A stretch of DNA of 64,000 bases from Providencia sp. R33 (lineage in GTDB: Bacteria; Pseudomonadota; Gammaproteobacteria; Enterobacterales; Enterobacteriaceae), in contig NZ_CP072453.1 in NCBI RefSeq assembly GCF_019343475.1, positions 1,426,001 through 1,490,000 of the forward strand, in the 5' to 3' direction. The translations under genes and the position numbers were made by a program. The notes beneath the pieces are model-generated. The model did not search any database. It was given only the letters and a program-made list of their open reading frames with translations, and had not been told where the DNA came from. Positions within the stretch are counted from its first letter, which is position 1. Every line of letters starts with the position of its first letter. This document shows, one piece after another, positions 33,020-41,842 of this stretch.

Positions 33020-33958
33020 TTAAGAAACCAAAAACACAGTGCGTATATCGCTGCCGCCATCGTGCCATACATGCGCTAACTGGCTTAATGGAACTGTTTG
33101 GTAAGGCAAGTTAAACCCTTTCTCTGCGGTAGCGAATAATAGCTCCCCAACACAAGTCACTAGATCCTCAAGGGAAACGCTTCCTAACCCACTGCCGATT
33201 AATATCAGGCTCGAAGAACGTAATATTTTGCTGCTTAATTGGATAGCATCGCCACTAATTGACCCTATTTGCACAAAGCGGATCGGGTCACTTTCCACAT
33301 TTATCGCGCCATTAAGGATGACCGTTGCACTTTCCCCCCATAAATAATCAAGAACAATATCAATGCCTTCATTAAATAAGCGAGGTAATTCTTCTGCAAG
33401 TTTATCCAGTGGAATGACTTCATCAGCACCTTGTTGGCGTAACTGTTCAAGTTTTTCAAGATTACGCCCTGTGACGATCACCTTTGATGCCCCAAGGTGT
33501 TTCGCAATGGGGACGGCAAGCGTGCCCGATGTCCCCGTAGCACCGTTAATTAAAACAGTATCCCCTACTTGAATTTTCGCTTGGCGAGTTAATGCAGCCC
33601 AAGATGAAAAGCCGGGGTTGGCAATTGCCGCAGCCAGTGCTGCGTCGAGACTTTCAGGTACATTAATACAATGTGTTATTGGCACCGACGTTTGTTCTGA
33701 CATTCCGCCCCATGGCGCTTCAGGTAATAAAAAATAGACACGCTGGCCATTTTCGAGTCTCCCTACGCCATCAATCCCTGCAATAAATGGGTATTGTTTA
33801 GGGGAGCTATAATGGGTTCCTGCCGCACGCACTCTTGCCAACTGGCTTAATGCACTCGCTTCCACGTTAATGAGAAAGTACCCTTCTTGTTCGATAGGTG
33901 CATCAACATCATCATAAACGGGGGTCTCCCCTTTATTTTTCACGATAGCTGCTTTCAT
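33020..33958 (-). CDS. Zinc-less MDR oxidoreductase (quinone oxidoreductase-like)
   Basis: The start at 33958 (MKAAIVKNKGETP, AAGGAATAA ribosome binding site) gives 312 residues; the upstream in-frame start would lie inside the divergent regulator's promoter. A GroES-like N-domain and Rossmann motif NGATGTSGTLAVPIAKHLGA near 150 are seen, with no catalytic zinc cysteines. Likely reduces quinones or enones with NADPH. It is divergent from a MarR-family gene that probably controls it in response to electrophiles. Confidence 0.85.
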   Translation of the reverse strand: MKAAIVKNKGETPVYDDVDAPIEQEGYFLINVEASALSQLARVRAAGTHYSSPKQYPFIAGIDGVGRLENGQRVYFLLPEAPWGGMSEQTSVPITHCINVPESLDAALAAAIANPGFSSWAALTRQAKIQVGDTVLINGATGTSGTLAVPIAKHLGASKVIVTGRNLEKLEQLRQQGADEVIPLDKLAEELPRLFNEGIDIVLDYLWGESATVILNGAINVESDPIRFVQIGSISGDAIQLSSKILRSSSLILIGSGLGSVSLEDLVTCVGELLFATAEKGFNLPYQTVPLSQLAHVWHDGGSDIRTVFLVS

Positions 33959-34027
33959 TTTTATTCCTTTCATATAGGTGTATAATGCACATATTAAATG
34001 AAGATAAATTAAACACCAAGAAATAAT

Positions 34028-34492
34028 ATGCAAAATACACCTAATTTACGGCAAATAGATGAACTCCATAGCGCATTGCTGCGGATTGTTTTCCAATTTA
34101 ATGATCCTAATCGCGATGACATTCTCATTAAAGCCGCAGGCATTAATTTAGATAAAGCATTGTTCCCTTTACTGATTGGCATAGACAGGTTTGGGCCTGT
34201 AGGCATTGTTGAGTTAGCCAATATGGTTGGGCGGGATTACACCACGGTCAGCCGCCAAGTGGGAAAATTAGTGGCATTACAACTGGTCATCCGCCAGCAA
34301 GATAGCCAAGATAAGCGCATTCATAACGCTCTGATAAGCCCTCAGGGAAAAGAGATGACCGCTAAAATTGACCAAACCCGCTACCAGTTTTATCAACAAA
34401 TGTTTAATCTATGGAATGATGATGAGATTGGTGATTTTAAGCGGCTGATTGAGAAGTTTTCAACCGCCTTAACGCAATTTGAAACCCCTTAG
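34028..34492 (+). CDS. MarR family regulator
   Basis: 154 residues. Winged helix with VELANMVGRDYTTVSRQVGKL near residues 62-82 and the wing DSQDKRIHNALIS near 98. It is divergent (69-bp gap) from the MDR oxidoreductase, the usual layout for a redox- or quinone-sensing repressor and its target. Confidence 0.88.
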   Translation: MQNTPNLRQIDELHSALLRIVFQFNDPNRDDILIKAAGINLDKALFPLLIGIDRFGPVGIVELANMVGRDYTTVSRQVGKLVALQLVIRQQDSQDKRIHNALISPQGKEMTAKIDQTRYQFYQQMFNLWNDDEIGDFKRLIEKFSTALTQFETP

Positions 34493-34510
34493 TATCAGGG
34501 GCGTTGTTAA

Positions 34511-35053
34511 TCAAACAGGCCTATCTATTTTATTTGCCGCTTTTTCTAATAGGTTATCTAAGCTGGAGTGCAGTAAACGGTTTTTCACCGCTTTACTTTC
34601 AACCTCCAGTTTAGACCCAATTTTTTTATCCATCGTATAGATATTCACTCTGCCTGCCACATGCTCATATAACAATAAGCCATCAACACCCTCACCTTGC
34701 TTATCATGAAACTCAGTTAGTACCGTTTGCATACGGGTTTTTGCTTGCTTATCGCCCTCCACGGCTTTGCGGAGGTCTTCCGTTAATAGCCCCACTGGTG
34801 CAGAGTAGACATAAAGTACTTCAACAGAATAGCTATCATCATTATTGTCACAAATAAAACATTGCCGATTTTGCTCGTCAGGAAGTGCGCTCATTTCCCG
34901 CAGCTCAATCAATAATTTTTGCCCATCGTTATACGGGGCTTGGGATATATCGAGAAACACTAAACGGTACGGACCGGGGTCACCCGCATGCGCACTTGTC
35001 ATACTGCATAATGAGAGAAAGCCCGCTGTCATTAATGAAAGAATGCGTTTCAT
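34511..35053 (-). CDS. Unrecognised secreted protein, 180 residues
   Basis: The start at 35053 gives a clear signal peptide (MKRILSLMTAGFLSLCSMTSAHA). The mature part has a CFIC pair (residues about 64-67) that could bind metal or form a disulfide, then a mixed alpha/beta sequence with basic C-terminus. Probably periplasmic. No family is recognised. It stands alone between the MarR gene and the RidA gene. Confidence 0.7.
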   Translation of the reverse strand: MKRILSLMTAGFLSLCSMTSAHAGDPGPYRLVFLDISQAPYNDGQKLLIELREMSALPDEQNRQCFICDNNDDSYSVEVLYVYSAPVGLLTEDLRKAVEGDKQAKTRMQTVLTEFHDKQGEGVDGLLLYEHVAGRVNIYTMDKKIGSKLEVESKAVKNRLLHSSLDNLLEKAANKIDRPV

Positions 35054-35125
35054 AAGCAACTCAATGAGAATAAATAGACCTTTACTGTACGAGGTTTTTT
35101 CAGCAAAAGAAAAGAGCGAATTGTC

Positions 35126-35527
35126 TTATTCATTAACTGTTTTTACAGCAATACATTTAATTTCCACAAGCAATCCTGGGTGGGCCAATTCAGAGACGCC
35201 AATACAGGTCCAAGCACACTCACCTCGGGGAAAAACAGCATCTTTGACGCGGCGAAAAATATCCATATGCTTTTTCATCTCCACATGAAAGGTTGTCATT
35301 TCAACGATATCGTGGAAAGTAAAGCCTGCCTCATTGAGAACTAGACGTAAATTTTCCCAACAGGCTTGAAATTGAGCTTCAGGATCGTCAATAACTTGTA
35401 AATCTGCGGTACGCCCCACTTGCCCTGCACAATATAGTGTATCGCCAACGAGTACCGCAGGGGCATAACCTGCTCGCTGGGCTAATTTTTCCATTGATTT
35501 AGGAATAATTTGTTTTCTTTTTGGCAT
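35126..35527 (-). CDS. RidA/YjgF family protein
   Basis: 133 residues of the chorismate-mutase-like trimer fold: APAVLVGDTLYCAGQVGRTAD near residues 20-40, the QxxxxWENLRLVLNEAGFTFHDIVEMTTFHV block in the middle, and RGECAWTCIGVSELAHPGLLVEI near the end. The usual catalytic Arg position (NR in R-x-C motifs) appears altered to GEC, so this may be a Rid1-7 subgroup member rather than true RidA. Rid proteins hydrolyse reactive enamine/imine intermediates such as 2-aminoacrylate. Confidence 0.83.
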   Translation of the reverse strand: MPKRKQIIPKSMEKLAQRAGYAPAVLVGDTLYCAGQVGRTADLQVIDDPEAQFQACWENLRLVLNEAGFTFHDIVEMTTFHVEMKKHMDIFRRVKDAVFPRGECAWTCIGVSELAHPGLLVEIKCIAVKTVNE

Positions 35528-35565
35528 TTTTTCGATTCTTTAAAGCTAATAGATAAAGGGTGAAT

Positions 35566-35624
35566 TGTAACGTATACATTGCAAAATAGTCAAACAAACG
35601 CTATCTTGTAATACATACATTACA
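35566..35624. promoter_or_regulatory. Two HipB-type operators upstream of hipBA
   Basis: TGTAACGTATACATTGCA (35566-35583) and TGTAATACATACATTACA (35607-35624) are 18-bp inverted repeats spaced 41 bp centre to centre, close to four helical turns. The second ends 12 bp before the hipB start. Confidence 0.72.
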
Positions 35625-35636
35625 TTCGAGGCTAAT

Positions 35637-35984
35637 ATGAAAATTTCAATGGCAATGTCTGACTTAGCAATCACACAAGAACTTTATAACCGCCTTGAAT
35701 ATTATAGACAATCAAGGGGCTTATCACAGGAAGAACTTGTTGAAAATTTAGGGATTAGCCGCCCGACCTATGCACGGATACAGAAAGGAACTTGCAGTCT
35801 TGGTACATTTATCAGTGTATTACGCGAACTTAATTTACTGGAAGGGTTCGATACCTTAGTGCCCCCACCGTCTTTGCGCCCTTCAGAAATCGTTAAACAA
35901 CAAAATGTTAGACGTAACCAAATACAGACCAAGCTCTCCGTCAAAGAAATGTTAGCTAACCGAAAAAATAAAGGTTCAATATGA
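35637..35984 (+). CDS. HipB-type antitoxin / HTH regulator
   Basis: 115 residues. Xre-type HTH at about 22-75 (YRQSRGLSQEELVENLGISRPTYARIQKG) plus a basic C-terminal tail. It overlaps the HipA gene by 4 bp (ATGA). It should bind the flanking palindromes, repress the operon and neutralise HipA. Confidence 0.87.
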   Translation: MKISMAMSDLAITQELYNRLEYYRQSRGLSQEELVENLGISRPTYARIQKGTCSLGTFISVLRELNLLEGFDTLVPPPSLRPSEIVKQQNVRRNQIQTKLSVKEMLANRKNKGSI

Positions 35985-37288
35985 TAGCCAAATCTTGCAC
36001 CGTCTTTTTTGATAATATCCCAACTGGCTATTTAGCCTACACCGATGATAGCGGGTTTGCGACCTTCGAATACACCAAGGAGTGGCAAAAAGACGGTTTT
36101 AGTCTCTCCCCGCTTCACTTACCATTAAGTTCACAAACCTATACATTTCGCAGTTTGCCGGTTGATACCTATCGCGGCTTACCTGCTGTATTTGCAGATT
36201 CATTACCTGATGATTTTGGGAATGCTTTGATCAATGCATGGCTTGCACGCCAAGGTAAAGATAAATCACAATTTTTAGCTTTAGACCGATTACTCTATAC
36301 CGGAACTCGGGGCATGGGCGCACTTGAGTACCAACCAACGAATTACCCAAATGCTGAAGAAAATGCCCCCATCTTGATTGAAGAATTGGTGAATATCGCC
36401 CAAAAAGTGCTGGATGCGCGAGATGATTTGCACTTGACCGATAGTGAAGAATCCTCGATGTCTAAGCTGTTGCAAATCGGTACTTCCGCAGGTGGTGCAC
36501 GTGCTAAAGCCGTAGTCGCCGTCAATAAAGATCGAACAGAAATACGTTCAGGCCAAGTCACCGTCCCTGAAGGTTTTGAACATTACTTACTTAAATTTGA
36601 TGGTGTGGTTGAACACCAAACCAATAAAGAAACCTTTGGTGACCCAAAAGGGTTTGGTGTCATGGAGTATGTTTATTACCTGATGGCCACGCAAGTGGGT
36701 ATTGAAATGTCCGAATGTGAGTTATTACGAGAGTCACAAAGTGGTCGCGCCCATTTTATGACCAAACGCTTTGATCGTGTGGGCAACTTAAAATATCACG
36801 TGTTAAGTTTGTGCGGCTTGGCGCATGCTGATTTTCGCAAACCTGGCGCATTCAGTTACGAAGAGTTGCTGTTAACCGCACGGCAATTGGGTTTGTCGAA
36901 TAAAGAGCAAGAGCAAATTTATCGCCGAATGGTGTTTAATATCATCGCCCGTAACCATGATGACCACACTAAAAATTGGTCCTTTATGGTAAATGACGAA
37001 TATGAGTGGCAACTAGCGCCAGCTTATGACCTCGCATGGAGTTATAAAAAAGACTCAGAATGGGTACAGTCACACCAATTATCCTTAGCTGGTAAGCGTG
37101 ATAATTTTACCCATGATGATTTGTTATCAATTACCGAGCAAATTACCCACCTTCGTCGTAATAAAGCGCAAAAGATTATTGATGAGACAATTGCGGTGGT
37201 TTCAACGTGGCGAGAACTTGCTGAACACCATGGTGTACCCGCTGCACTGCGGGAGAGTGTTTGGAGCACACTTCGGTTAAGTTGGTAA
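35981..37288 (+). CDS. HipA family Ser/Thr kinase toxin
   Basis: 435 residues, full family length. An N-terminal subdomain (DGFSLSPLHLPL, LPVDTYRGLPAVFADSLPD) is followed by a glycine loop GTSAGGARAKAVVA near 167, ATP-binding Lys in HYLLKFD, MTKRFDR, and catalytic loop IIARNHDDHTKNWSFM near 315. The best-studied HipA phosphorylates glutamyl-tRNA synthetase to induce dormancy; targets of other members vary. No inactivating change is apparent. Confidence 0.9.
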   Translation: MIAKSCTVFFDNIPTGYLAYTDDSGFATFEYTKEWQKDGFSLSPLHLPLSSQTYTFRSLPVDTYRGLPAVFADSLPDDFGNALINAWLARQGKDKSQFLALDRLLYTGTRGMGALEYQPTNYPNAEENAPILIEELVNIAQKVLDARDDLHLTDSEESSMSKLLQIGTSAGGARAKAVVAVNKDRTEIRSGQVTVPEGFEHYLLKFDGVVEHQTNKETFGDPKGFGVMEYVYYLMATQVGIEMSECELLRESQSGRAHFMTKRFDRVGNLKYHVLSLCGLAHADFRKPGAFSYEELLLTARQLGLSNKEQEQIYRRMVFNIIARNHDDHTKNWSFMVNDEYEWQLAPAYDLAWSYKKDSEWVQSHQLSLAGKRDNFTHDDLLSITEQITHLRRNKAQKIIDETIAVVSTWRELAEHHGVPAALRESVWSTLRLSW

Positions 37289-37324
37289 CGTTTAAATTAC
37301 AAAAGATAGAAAAAAGCAGAGAAT

Positions 37325-37342
37325 TGTAATGTATACATTACA
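37325..37342. promoter_or_regulatory. Third HipB-type palindrome, downstream of hipA
   Basis: TGTAATGTATACATTACA is a perfect 18-bp palindrome of the same kind as the two operators upstream of hipB, 37 bp after the hipA stop and before the nemA stop. Confidence 0.72.
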
Positions 37343-37398
37343 ATATAGGCACAGTCAGTCTTTATTGTTTTCGATTGATTGTGCCTATTATTATATTG

Positions 37399-38499
37399 CT
37401 ACTTCATAAAGGGATAATCAGTATAACCTTCAGCACCACCACCATAAAATGTTTCAGGTCGTTGAGGGTTCAGTAGCGCACCTTGCTGCAAACGGGCGAC
37501 TAAATCAGGATTGGCTATAAAATCACGGCCAAAAGCCACTGCATCAATCAACCCTTTTTCGATTAAGTCTTCCGCTTTTTCAGGGGTATAAGCACCTGCA
37601 CCAATAATCACACCGTCAAAACATTGGCGAACTTTCTGGCGAAATGCTTCGGTATAAGGCTCGCCACCAGCCCAATCAGGTTCAGAGAGATGCAAATAAC
37701 CAATACCACGCTGGTTTAATGCATCAATGACATACAACGCATCCGCTTCTTCATCAGGCCCATTTCCTGTATTTTGGAAACTACCAATTGGCGATAAACG
37801 AATACCAATACGCTCGGGTGCCCATTGCGCGCACACCGCATCAATCACTTCTAACAGAAAACGTGCGCGATTTTCAATGCTACCACCATATTGGTCATCA
37901 CGATGATTCGCATCAGGCGATAAAAATTGGTGCAACAAATACCCGTGAGCACCATGCAATTCCACCATATCAAAACCTGCTTGGCGTGCGTTTTCTACCG
38001 CTTGACGAAAATCATCAACAATTTTGGGGATCTCTTGCTGCCCCAATGCTCTTGGTGTGGTGGTATCCACCCGGATTGCTTGCCCATCATCGCCACGCAG
38101 TGATGTCCGTGTATTGGCGTTTAAAGCTGAAGGTGCAACAGGAGCCTGCCCCTCAGGCTGTAATGTTTCATGGGAAATTCGCCCGGTATGCCACAATTGA
38201 ACGGCAATATGCCCACCCGCTTCATGTACTCCCGCGGTGATCTGTTTCCATGCGGCAATTTGCTCAGGGCTATGCAACCCCGGAGCTCCTGCATAGCCTT
38301 TGGCTTGCGCTGAAATTTGTGTCGCTTCAGAGATGATAAGCCCTGCACTCGCACGCTGACGATAATATTCCCCCATTAATGCAGTGGGAATATCACCCGG
38401 CTCAATGCTACGCAAACGAGTCAGTGGTGCCATGAATACTCTATTTTTTGCTGTAAAAGCACCGACTTTGAGCGGTGTGAATAATTTTTGTTGCGACAT
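37399..38499 (-). CDS. nemA: N-ethylmaleimide reductase (old yellow enzyme)
   Basis: 366 residues, alignable with E. coli NemA from the MSQQKLFTPLKVGA start to the GGGAEGYTDYPFMK end. FMN-binding and active-site blocks QLWHTGRISH near 100 and ELHGAHGYLLHQFLSP near 180 (His/His pair binding the substrate carbonyl) are intact. It reduces activated C=C bonds and nitro groups of electrophiles with NADPH. Second gene after nemR with a 53-bp gap. Confidence 0.93.
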   Translation of the reverse strand: MSQQKLFTPLKVGAFTAKNRVFMAPLTRLRSIEPGDIPTALMGEYYRQRASAGLIISEATQISAQAKGYAGAPGLHSPEQIAAWKQITAGVHEAGGHIAVQLWHTGRISHETLQPEGQAPVAPSALNANTRTSLRGDDGQAIRVDTTTPRALGQQEIPKIVDDFRQAVENARQAGFDMVELHGAHGYLLHQFLSPDANHRDDQYGGSIENRARFLLEVIDAVCAQWAPERIGIRLSPIGSFQNTGNGPDEEADALYVIDALNQRGIGYLHLSEPDWAGGEPYTEAFRQKVRQCFDGVIIGAGAYTPEKAEDLIEKGLIDAVAFGRDFIANPDLVARLQQGALLNPQRPETFYGGGAEGYTDYPFMK

Positions 38500-38512
38500 A
38501 ATGGCTCCGTAT

Positions 38513-38527
38513 TAGACCAGTCGACTA
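38513..38527. promoter_or_regulatory. NemR-box-like inverted repeat before nemA
   Basis: TAGACCAGTCGACTA in the 53-bp nemR-nemA gap is a near-palindrome containing the TAGAC half also found upstream of nemR. Confidence 0.5.
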
Positions 38528-38552
38528 TTAACTGAGTAAATAAAAACGCCAA

Positions 38553-39152
38553 TTAATTATTTGGCGTACACAGTATATTTTTTACATGTTCCAAGGCTTT
38601 TTCCAATGGAACTGTGCTGCGTGTAATTTTTGATTGTAAATTTGCACCTAACCAAAGTGCATAGAAAACTTGAGCCTTCGATAAAGGATCACCCGTAAAA
38701 TAAAGCGACTTTTCTTGACGACCTTTTTCTAAAGTATCCGCAAGCAAACCAATAATTTGCCGAACACCCTCATCCATCGCTTTGTTCATATCTTCAGATA
38801 AATCACACACTTCAGCAGACAACTTTACCGTGAGACAACCATTAGTTTGGCTGAGATGGCATACCTGTTGAAACATTTCACCATAATACGCTAAAAAGCG
38901 GTCACCATAGCTCCCCGCCCCTTGTTCAAAGTGCGTTGTTAGCCGTTGCAAGTAGTCAGCGTAATAACGCTCTAGCATCGCAACACCAAACGCTTCTTTG
39001 GAGCGAAAATAATGGTAAAACGACCCTTTAGGCACTTGTGCGGTTTTTAGTAGCTCACTAAGCCCCATCCCAGTAAAACCGAGATGCAGACAAAGGCGTT
39101 CACCGGTTGCTAAAAGATGTTCACGTGTATCGTGTTCAGCATGTTTGTTCAT
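38553..39152 (-). CDS. nemR: Electrophile/HOCl-sensing TetR-family repressor NemR
   Basis: 199 residues, E. coli NemR orthologue from MNKHAEHDTREHLLATGE onward. HTH GLSELLKTAQVPKGSFYHYFRSK-type block spans about 30-52. The redox-sensing Cys106 is conserved in the context NGCLTVKLSAEVCDLSEDM. Modification of this Cys by aldehydes, quinones or bleach releases DNA and induces nemA. The operator-like repeat lies 11-32 bp upstream of its start. Confidence 0.93.
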   Translation of the reverse strand: MNKHAEHDTREHLLATGERLCLHLGFTGMGLSELLKTAQVPKGSFYHYFRSKEAFGVAMLERYYADYLQRLTTHFEQGAGSYGDRFLAYYGEMFQQVCHLSQTNGCLTVKLSAEVCDLSEDMNKAMDEGVRQIIGLLADTLEKGRQEKSLYFTGDPLSKAQVFYALWLGANLQSKITRSTVPLEKALEHVKNILCTPNN

Positions 39153-39162
39153 GAGGTTACTG

Positions 39163-39184
39163 TACTGGACTGATTGGTCTAGTA
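39163..39184. promoter_or_regulatory. NemR operator candidate
   Basis: TACTGGAC-TGATTG-GTCTAGTA is a 22-bp inverted repeat (7 of 8 positions symmetric) just upstream of nemR, where autorepression would act. Confidence 0.65.
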
Positions 39185-39276
39185 CAAGTTTTTTCTTTCA
39201 CGATTCAAAAATGGCATATTCTGCCAAAGTAATTTAAGGCAATATAACAACGTAAAATAGCGATAAAGGAATAAAC

Positions 39277-40404
39277 ATGGCGAGTGTAGCTGAAGAACAA
39301 AACGAAAAGGCATTTAAGCATCTTTTTAATGAAAAACTGTTGCAGCAACTTGCTGAACTCATTAGTCCTGAATATCCAGAATTTAACGCTAACGCATTGT
39401 ATAATTTAACGCTTGAGTTTCCTCAACTTGAAATGAAAGCGCGTGTTCGTGCTATCCGAGATGTGTTAATAAAAGAACTACCCGCTGATTACCCTGCAGC
39501 ACTTAAAATTATTGTTTCAGTGCTAAAACAAAATAAGTTACAAGGATTTGCCGTTTGGCCGCTCGCTGAATTTATTCAATCCCAAGGCCTAGCCCACCAC
39601 AAAATCTCATTCGATGCCCTGAAATTGCTGACTACCTATTTTACGTCAGAATGGGCCATTCGCCCTTTTATCAAACAATACCCTGATGAAACTATGGTAT
39701 TTTTAGCTAAGTGTGCCAGTGATGAGAATGTGCATGTACGCCGTTTTTCATCAGAAGGCTCTCGCCCCCGTCTGCCTTGGGGAGAACAATTACAGGTATT
39801 TATTCAAGACCCTATCGCAACTCGCCCTATTTTGGAGGCACTTAAGTTTGATGGTGAGCTATATGTCCGTAAAAGCGTGGCAAATCACCTTAATGATATT
39901 TCGAAAGACCACCCTGATTACGTGATACAATTACTCGCAAAATGGAAACAACAGGCGAATACACCGCAAGAACAGCAATACATCACGTGGATTATTAAGC
40001 AAGCGCTAAGAACATTAATTAAGCAAGGGGATCCCAACGCCTTAGCACTCATAGGTGTAGAGCATGAAGCAAAGGTTTCTATTGAGCAGTTTAGTGCCAC
40101 TCCAAATATTACACTGGGGGAATATTTAACGCTTAACCTTTGCATACGTTCACACAGTGATAAACCGCAAAATTTGGTGATCGATTATATTATTGGTTTT
40201 ATGAAAGCAAATGGGAAAATCACCCCCAAAGTATTTAAGCTACGCACTATGACATTAGGTGCCCATGAAGCCCTTACCCTAGAAAAGAAACATGCGGTTA
40301 AACCCATCACCACTCGGCAATACTATGCAGGAAAGCAGCAAATACAATTACAAATCAATGGAAAAATAATGGCTGAGCAGGATTGGCAATTAATTGTACC
40401 TTAG
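39277..40404 (+). CDS. DNA alkylation repair protein, AlkC-type HEAT-repeat glycosylase
   Basis: 375 residues. N-terminal about 270 residues are helical HEAT-like repeats with the family segment VHVRRFSSEGSRPRLPWGE near 150-170 and YVRKSVANHLNDISKDHPD near 200. The last about 100 residues are beta-rich with NLVIDYIIGFMKANGK, the Ig-like domain that distinguishes AlkC from AlkD. AlkC removes 3-methyladenine and 3-methylcytosine without base flipping. Single gene with no partner. Confidence 0.85.
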   Translation: MASVAEEQNEKAFKHLFNEKLLQQLAELISPEYPEFNANALYNLTLEFPQLEMKARVRAIRDVLIKELPADYPAALKIIVSVLKQNKLQGFAVWPLAEFIQSQGLAHHKISFDALKLLTTYFTSEWAIRPFIKQYPDETMVFLAKCASDENVHVRRFSSEGSRPRLPWGEQLQVFIQDPIATRPILEALKFDGELYVRKSVANHLNDISKDHPDYVIQLLAKWKQQANTPQEQQYITWIIKQALRTLIKQGDPNALALIGVEHEAKVSIEQFSATPNITLGEYLTLNLCIRSHSDKPQNLVIDYIIGFMKANGKITPKVFKLRTMTLGAHEALTLEKKHAVKPITTRQYYAGKQQIQLQINGKIMAEQDWQLIVP

Positions 40405-40501
40405 ACGTCACCATTAATAGTCTGAGATAAAATCTGTTTGTTAATGGTGAAAGTGCAACCTTCCCCATGTTCATGCTGTGACTGCAGAGCATTAAGTCAG
40501 A

Positions 40502-40529
40502 AATAAGGTCGGGCTTTCCTGACCTTATT
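40502..40529. terminator. Hairpin between convergent genes
   Basis: AATAAGGTC (40502-40510) and GACCTTATT (40521-40529) are a perfect inverted repeat with further GG/CC pairing inside. Probable bidirectional terminator. Confidence 0.65.
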
Positions 40530-40540
40530 CACGAAAATAA

Positions 40541-41071
40541 TTAACGACGCATAATTTTAATGGAACGTATTTTATCGCCATAACCTAACGCGTTATGTGC
40601 ACCGCCAGATTCCGTGTGGTACTTTCCTGTGTAGTTAAATCCTTCATAAAAACGCACCGTCCAGCCATCAGGAATACTGAAAGAGGCGATTTTATCAGCA
40701 AAATTATAGCGGGATAAGTTAGGGGTATTTTCCTCAATTTCTAGATACTCCCCTTTTTGCCATGTTTTTGTGTAGACAACCATACTCTCTTCGATGTAAT
40801 CGCCATTGAACGATATTTTACTGGTGCTGCATTTCGCATCTTTGGCTTTACAAAAAATACTCCCGTTTCCTTGGCCTAACTCACAGCGGCGAGAGACTTT
40901 TTGCCGTGCATTTTGCTCAGAAAAAGCGGCTTCTGCATAAAATTCAGAAAATGGGGATAATGCACAAATATGCACAACTTGAGTGTCATGACGTGAGGAA
41001 TTACCGTGGTAATTGGACTTTGCGTAGCCAAAGCTGGTAAACAAAATCAGCAATAAAATACATTTTTTCAT
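40541..41071 (-). CDS. Secreted protein with C-terminal beta/gamma-crystallin-like domain
   Basis: 176 residues with a signal peptide (MKKCILLLILFTSFGYA). The last about 60 residues (PDGWTVRFYEGFNYTGKYHT..GYGDKIRSIKIM) show the strand order and Y-x-G-x-N-Y-x-G motif of crystallin-type or peptidase-inhibitor I36 domains. The N-terminal half has four cysteines. Members are often Ca-binding or protease-inhibiting exoproteins; the specific role here is unknown. Confidence 0.72.
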   Translation of the reverse strand: MKKCILLLILFTSFGYAKSNYHGNSSRHDTQVVHICALSPFSEFYAEAAFSEQNARQKVSRRCELGQGNGSIFCKAKDAKCSTSKISFNGDYIEESMVVYTKTWQKGEYLEIEENTPNLSRYNFADKIASFSIPDGWTVRFYEGFNYTGKYHTESGGAHNALGYGDKIRSIKIMRR

Positions 41072-41182
41072 CGTAAAAGCATCTTTGGTAAATATTGAAT
41101 TGCATCAAATTACGGTGAATAAGTTAAATTTTCCAGTGGAACACTCTGATAAACAGTGAGTTAGTAACTTTTACCTATAAAG

Positions 41183-41644
41183 TCAGTTCAGTATAACCGT
41201 CAGCTCTTGTTTGGCATTTTGCATAGACACAATCGTTCTAAAGCTCTGTATATTTTCAGAATTGAAAAAAAGCTCATGCGTTAGACGTTCATACTCTTCC
41301 ATATCCGCGACATTAATAATTAATAAGAAATCAAAATCCCCTGTAACATAGTAAACTTGTTGAACTTGAGGGCAATTCGTAAAATTCTTTTTGAGCTTTT
41401 CTAACAAATCTAAACGCTCATTGATCAAGCTAACCTGAGTAATAATCGTAATAGGCCTGCCAACTTTATGGGCATTCACTACGGTCACACTATTTTTGAT
41501 GACCCCAGCTTTTTCCATTGCAGCAATACGCCGATTAATCGCCGAGGCTGACAAACTAATTTCAGACGATAATTCCCGCTGCGAAATTCTATTATCTCTT
41601 TGTAATATAGTCAGAATTTTCTTATCAAATGCATCTAACTTCAT
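41183..41644 (-). CDS. Lrp/AsnC family regulator
   Basis: 153 residues. HTH at about 20-45 (QRELSSEISLSASAINRRIAAMEKAGVI) is followed by an Asp/Tyr-rich RAM effector domain (VYYVTGDFDFLLIINVADMEEYERL). Divergent from the diaminopropionate operon across a 198-bp region with two palindromes, so it is the likely controller, perhaps sensing the amino acid itself. Confidence 0.88.
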   Translation of the reverse strand: MKLDAFDKKILTILQRDNRISQRELSSEISLSASAINRRIAAMEKAGVIKNSVTVVNAHKVGRPITIITQVSLINERLDLLEKLKKNFTNCPQVQQVYYVTGDFDFLLIINVADMEEYERLTHELFFNSENIQSFRTIVSMQNAKQELTVILN

Positions 41645-41673
41645 TATTACATCCTTTTATTAGCAGAAAAAAT

Positions 41674-41732
41674 GCAACATTGTTGCGTATTTTTTCAATA
41701 TTAACGCTATTTTTGCATTTTTCCTGCAAAAA
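41674..41732. promoter_or_regulatory. Two palindromes in the lrp-dpaL divergent region
   Basis: GCAACATTGTTGC (41674-41686) and TTTTTGCA-N7-TGCAAAAA (41710-41732) both centre on GCAA/TTGC-like half-sites about 41 bp apart, suited to a Lrp-family octamer wrapping DNA. Confidence 0.6.
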
Positions 41733-41842
41733 AAAGCCAATTATTAGCGCTGGTTATCAATATGATTAATTCATCATTAATTGGGATGGTCATGCTTATT
41801 GCCATGTAGCGATTATATTGTATTAATTAACAAGGATTTTTT

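Noticed and set aside
37399..38499. Old yellow enzyme as a further member of the aromatic cluster
   Set aside because: It is the nemA orthologue paired with nemR, separate and on its own regulator.
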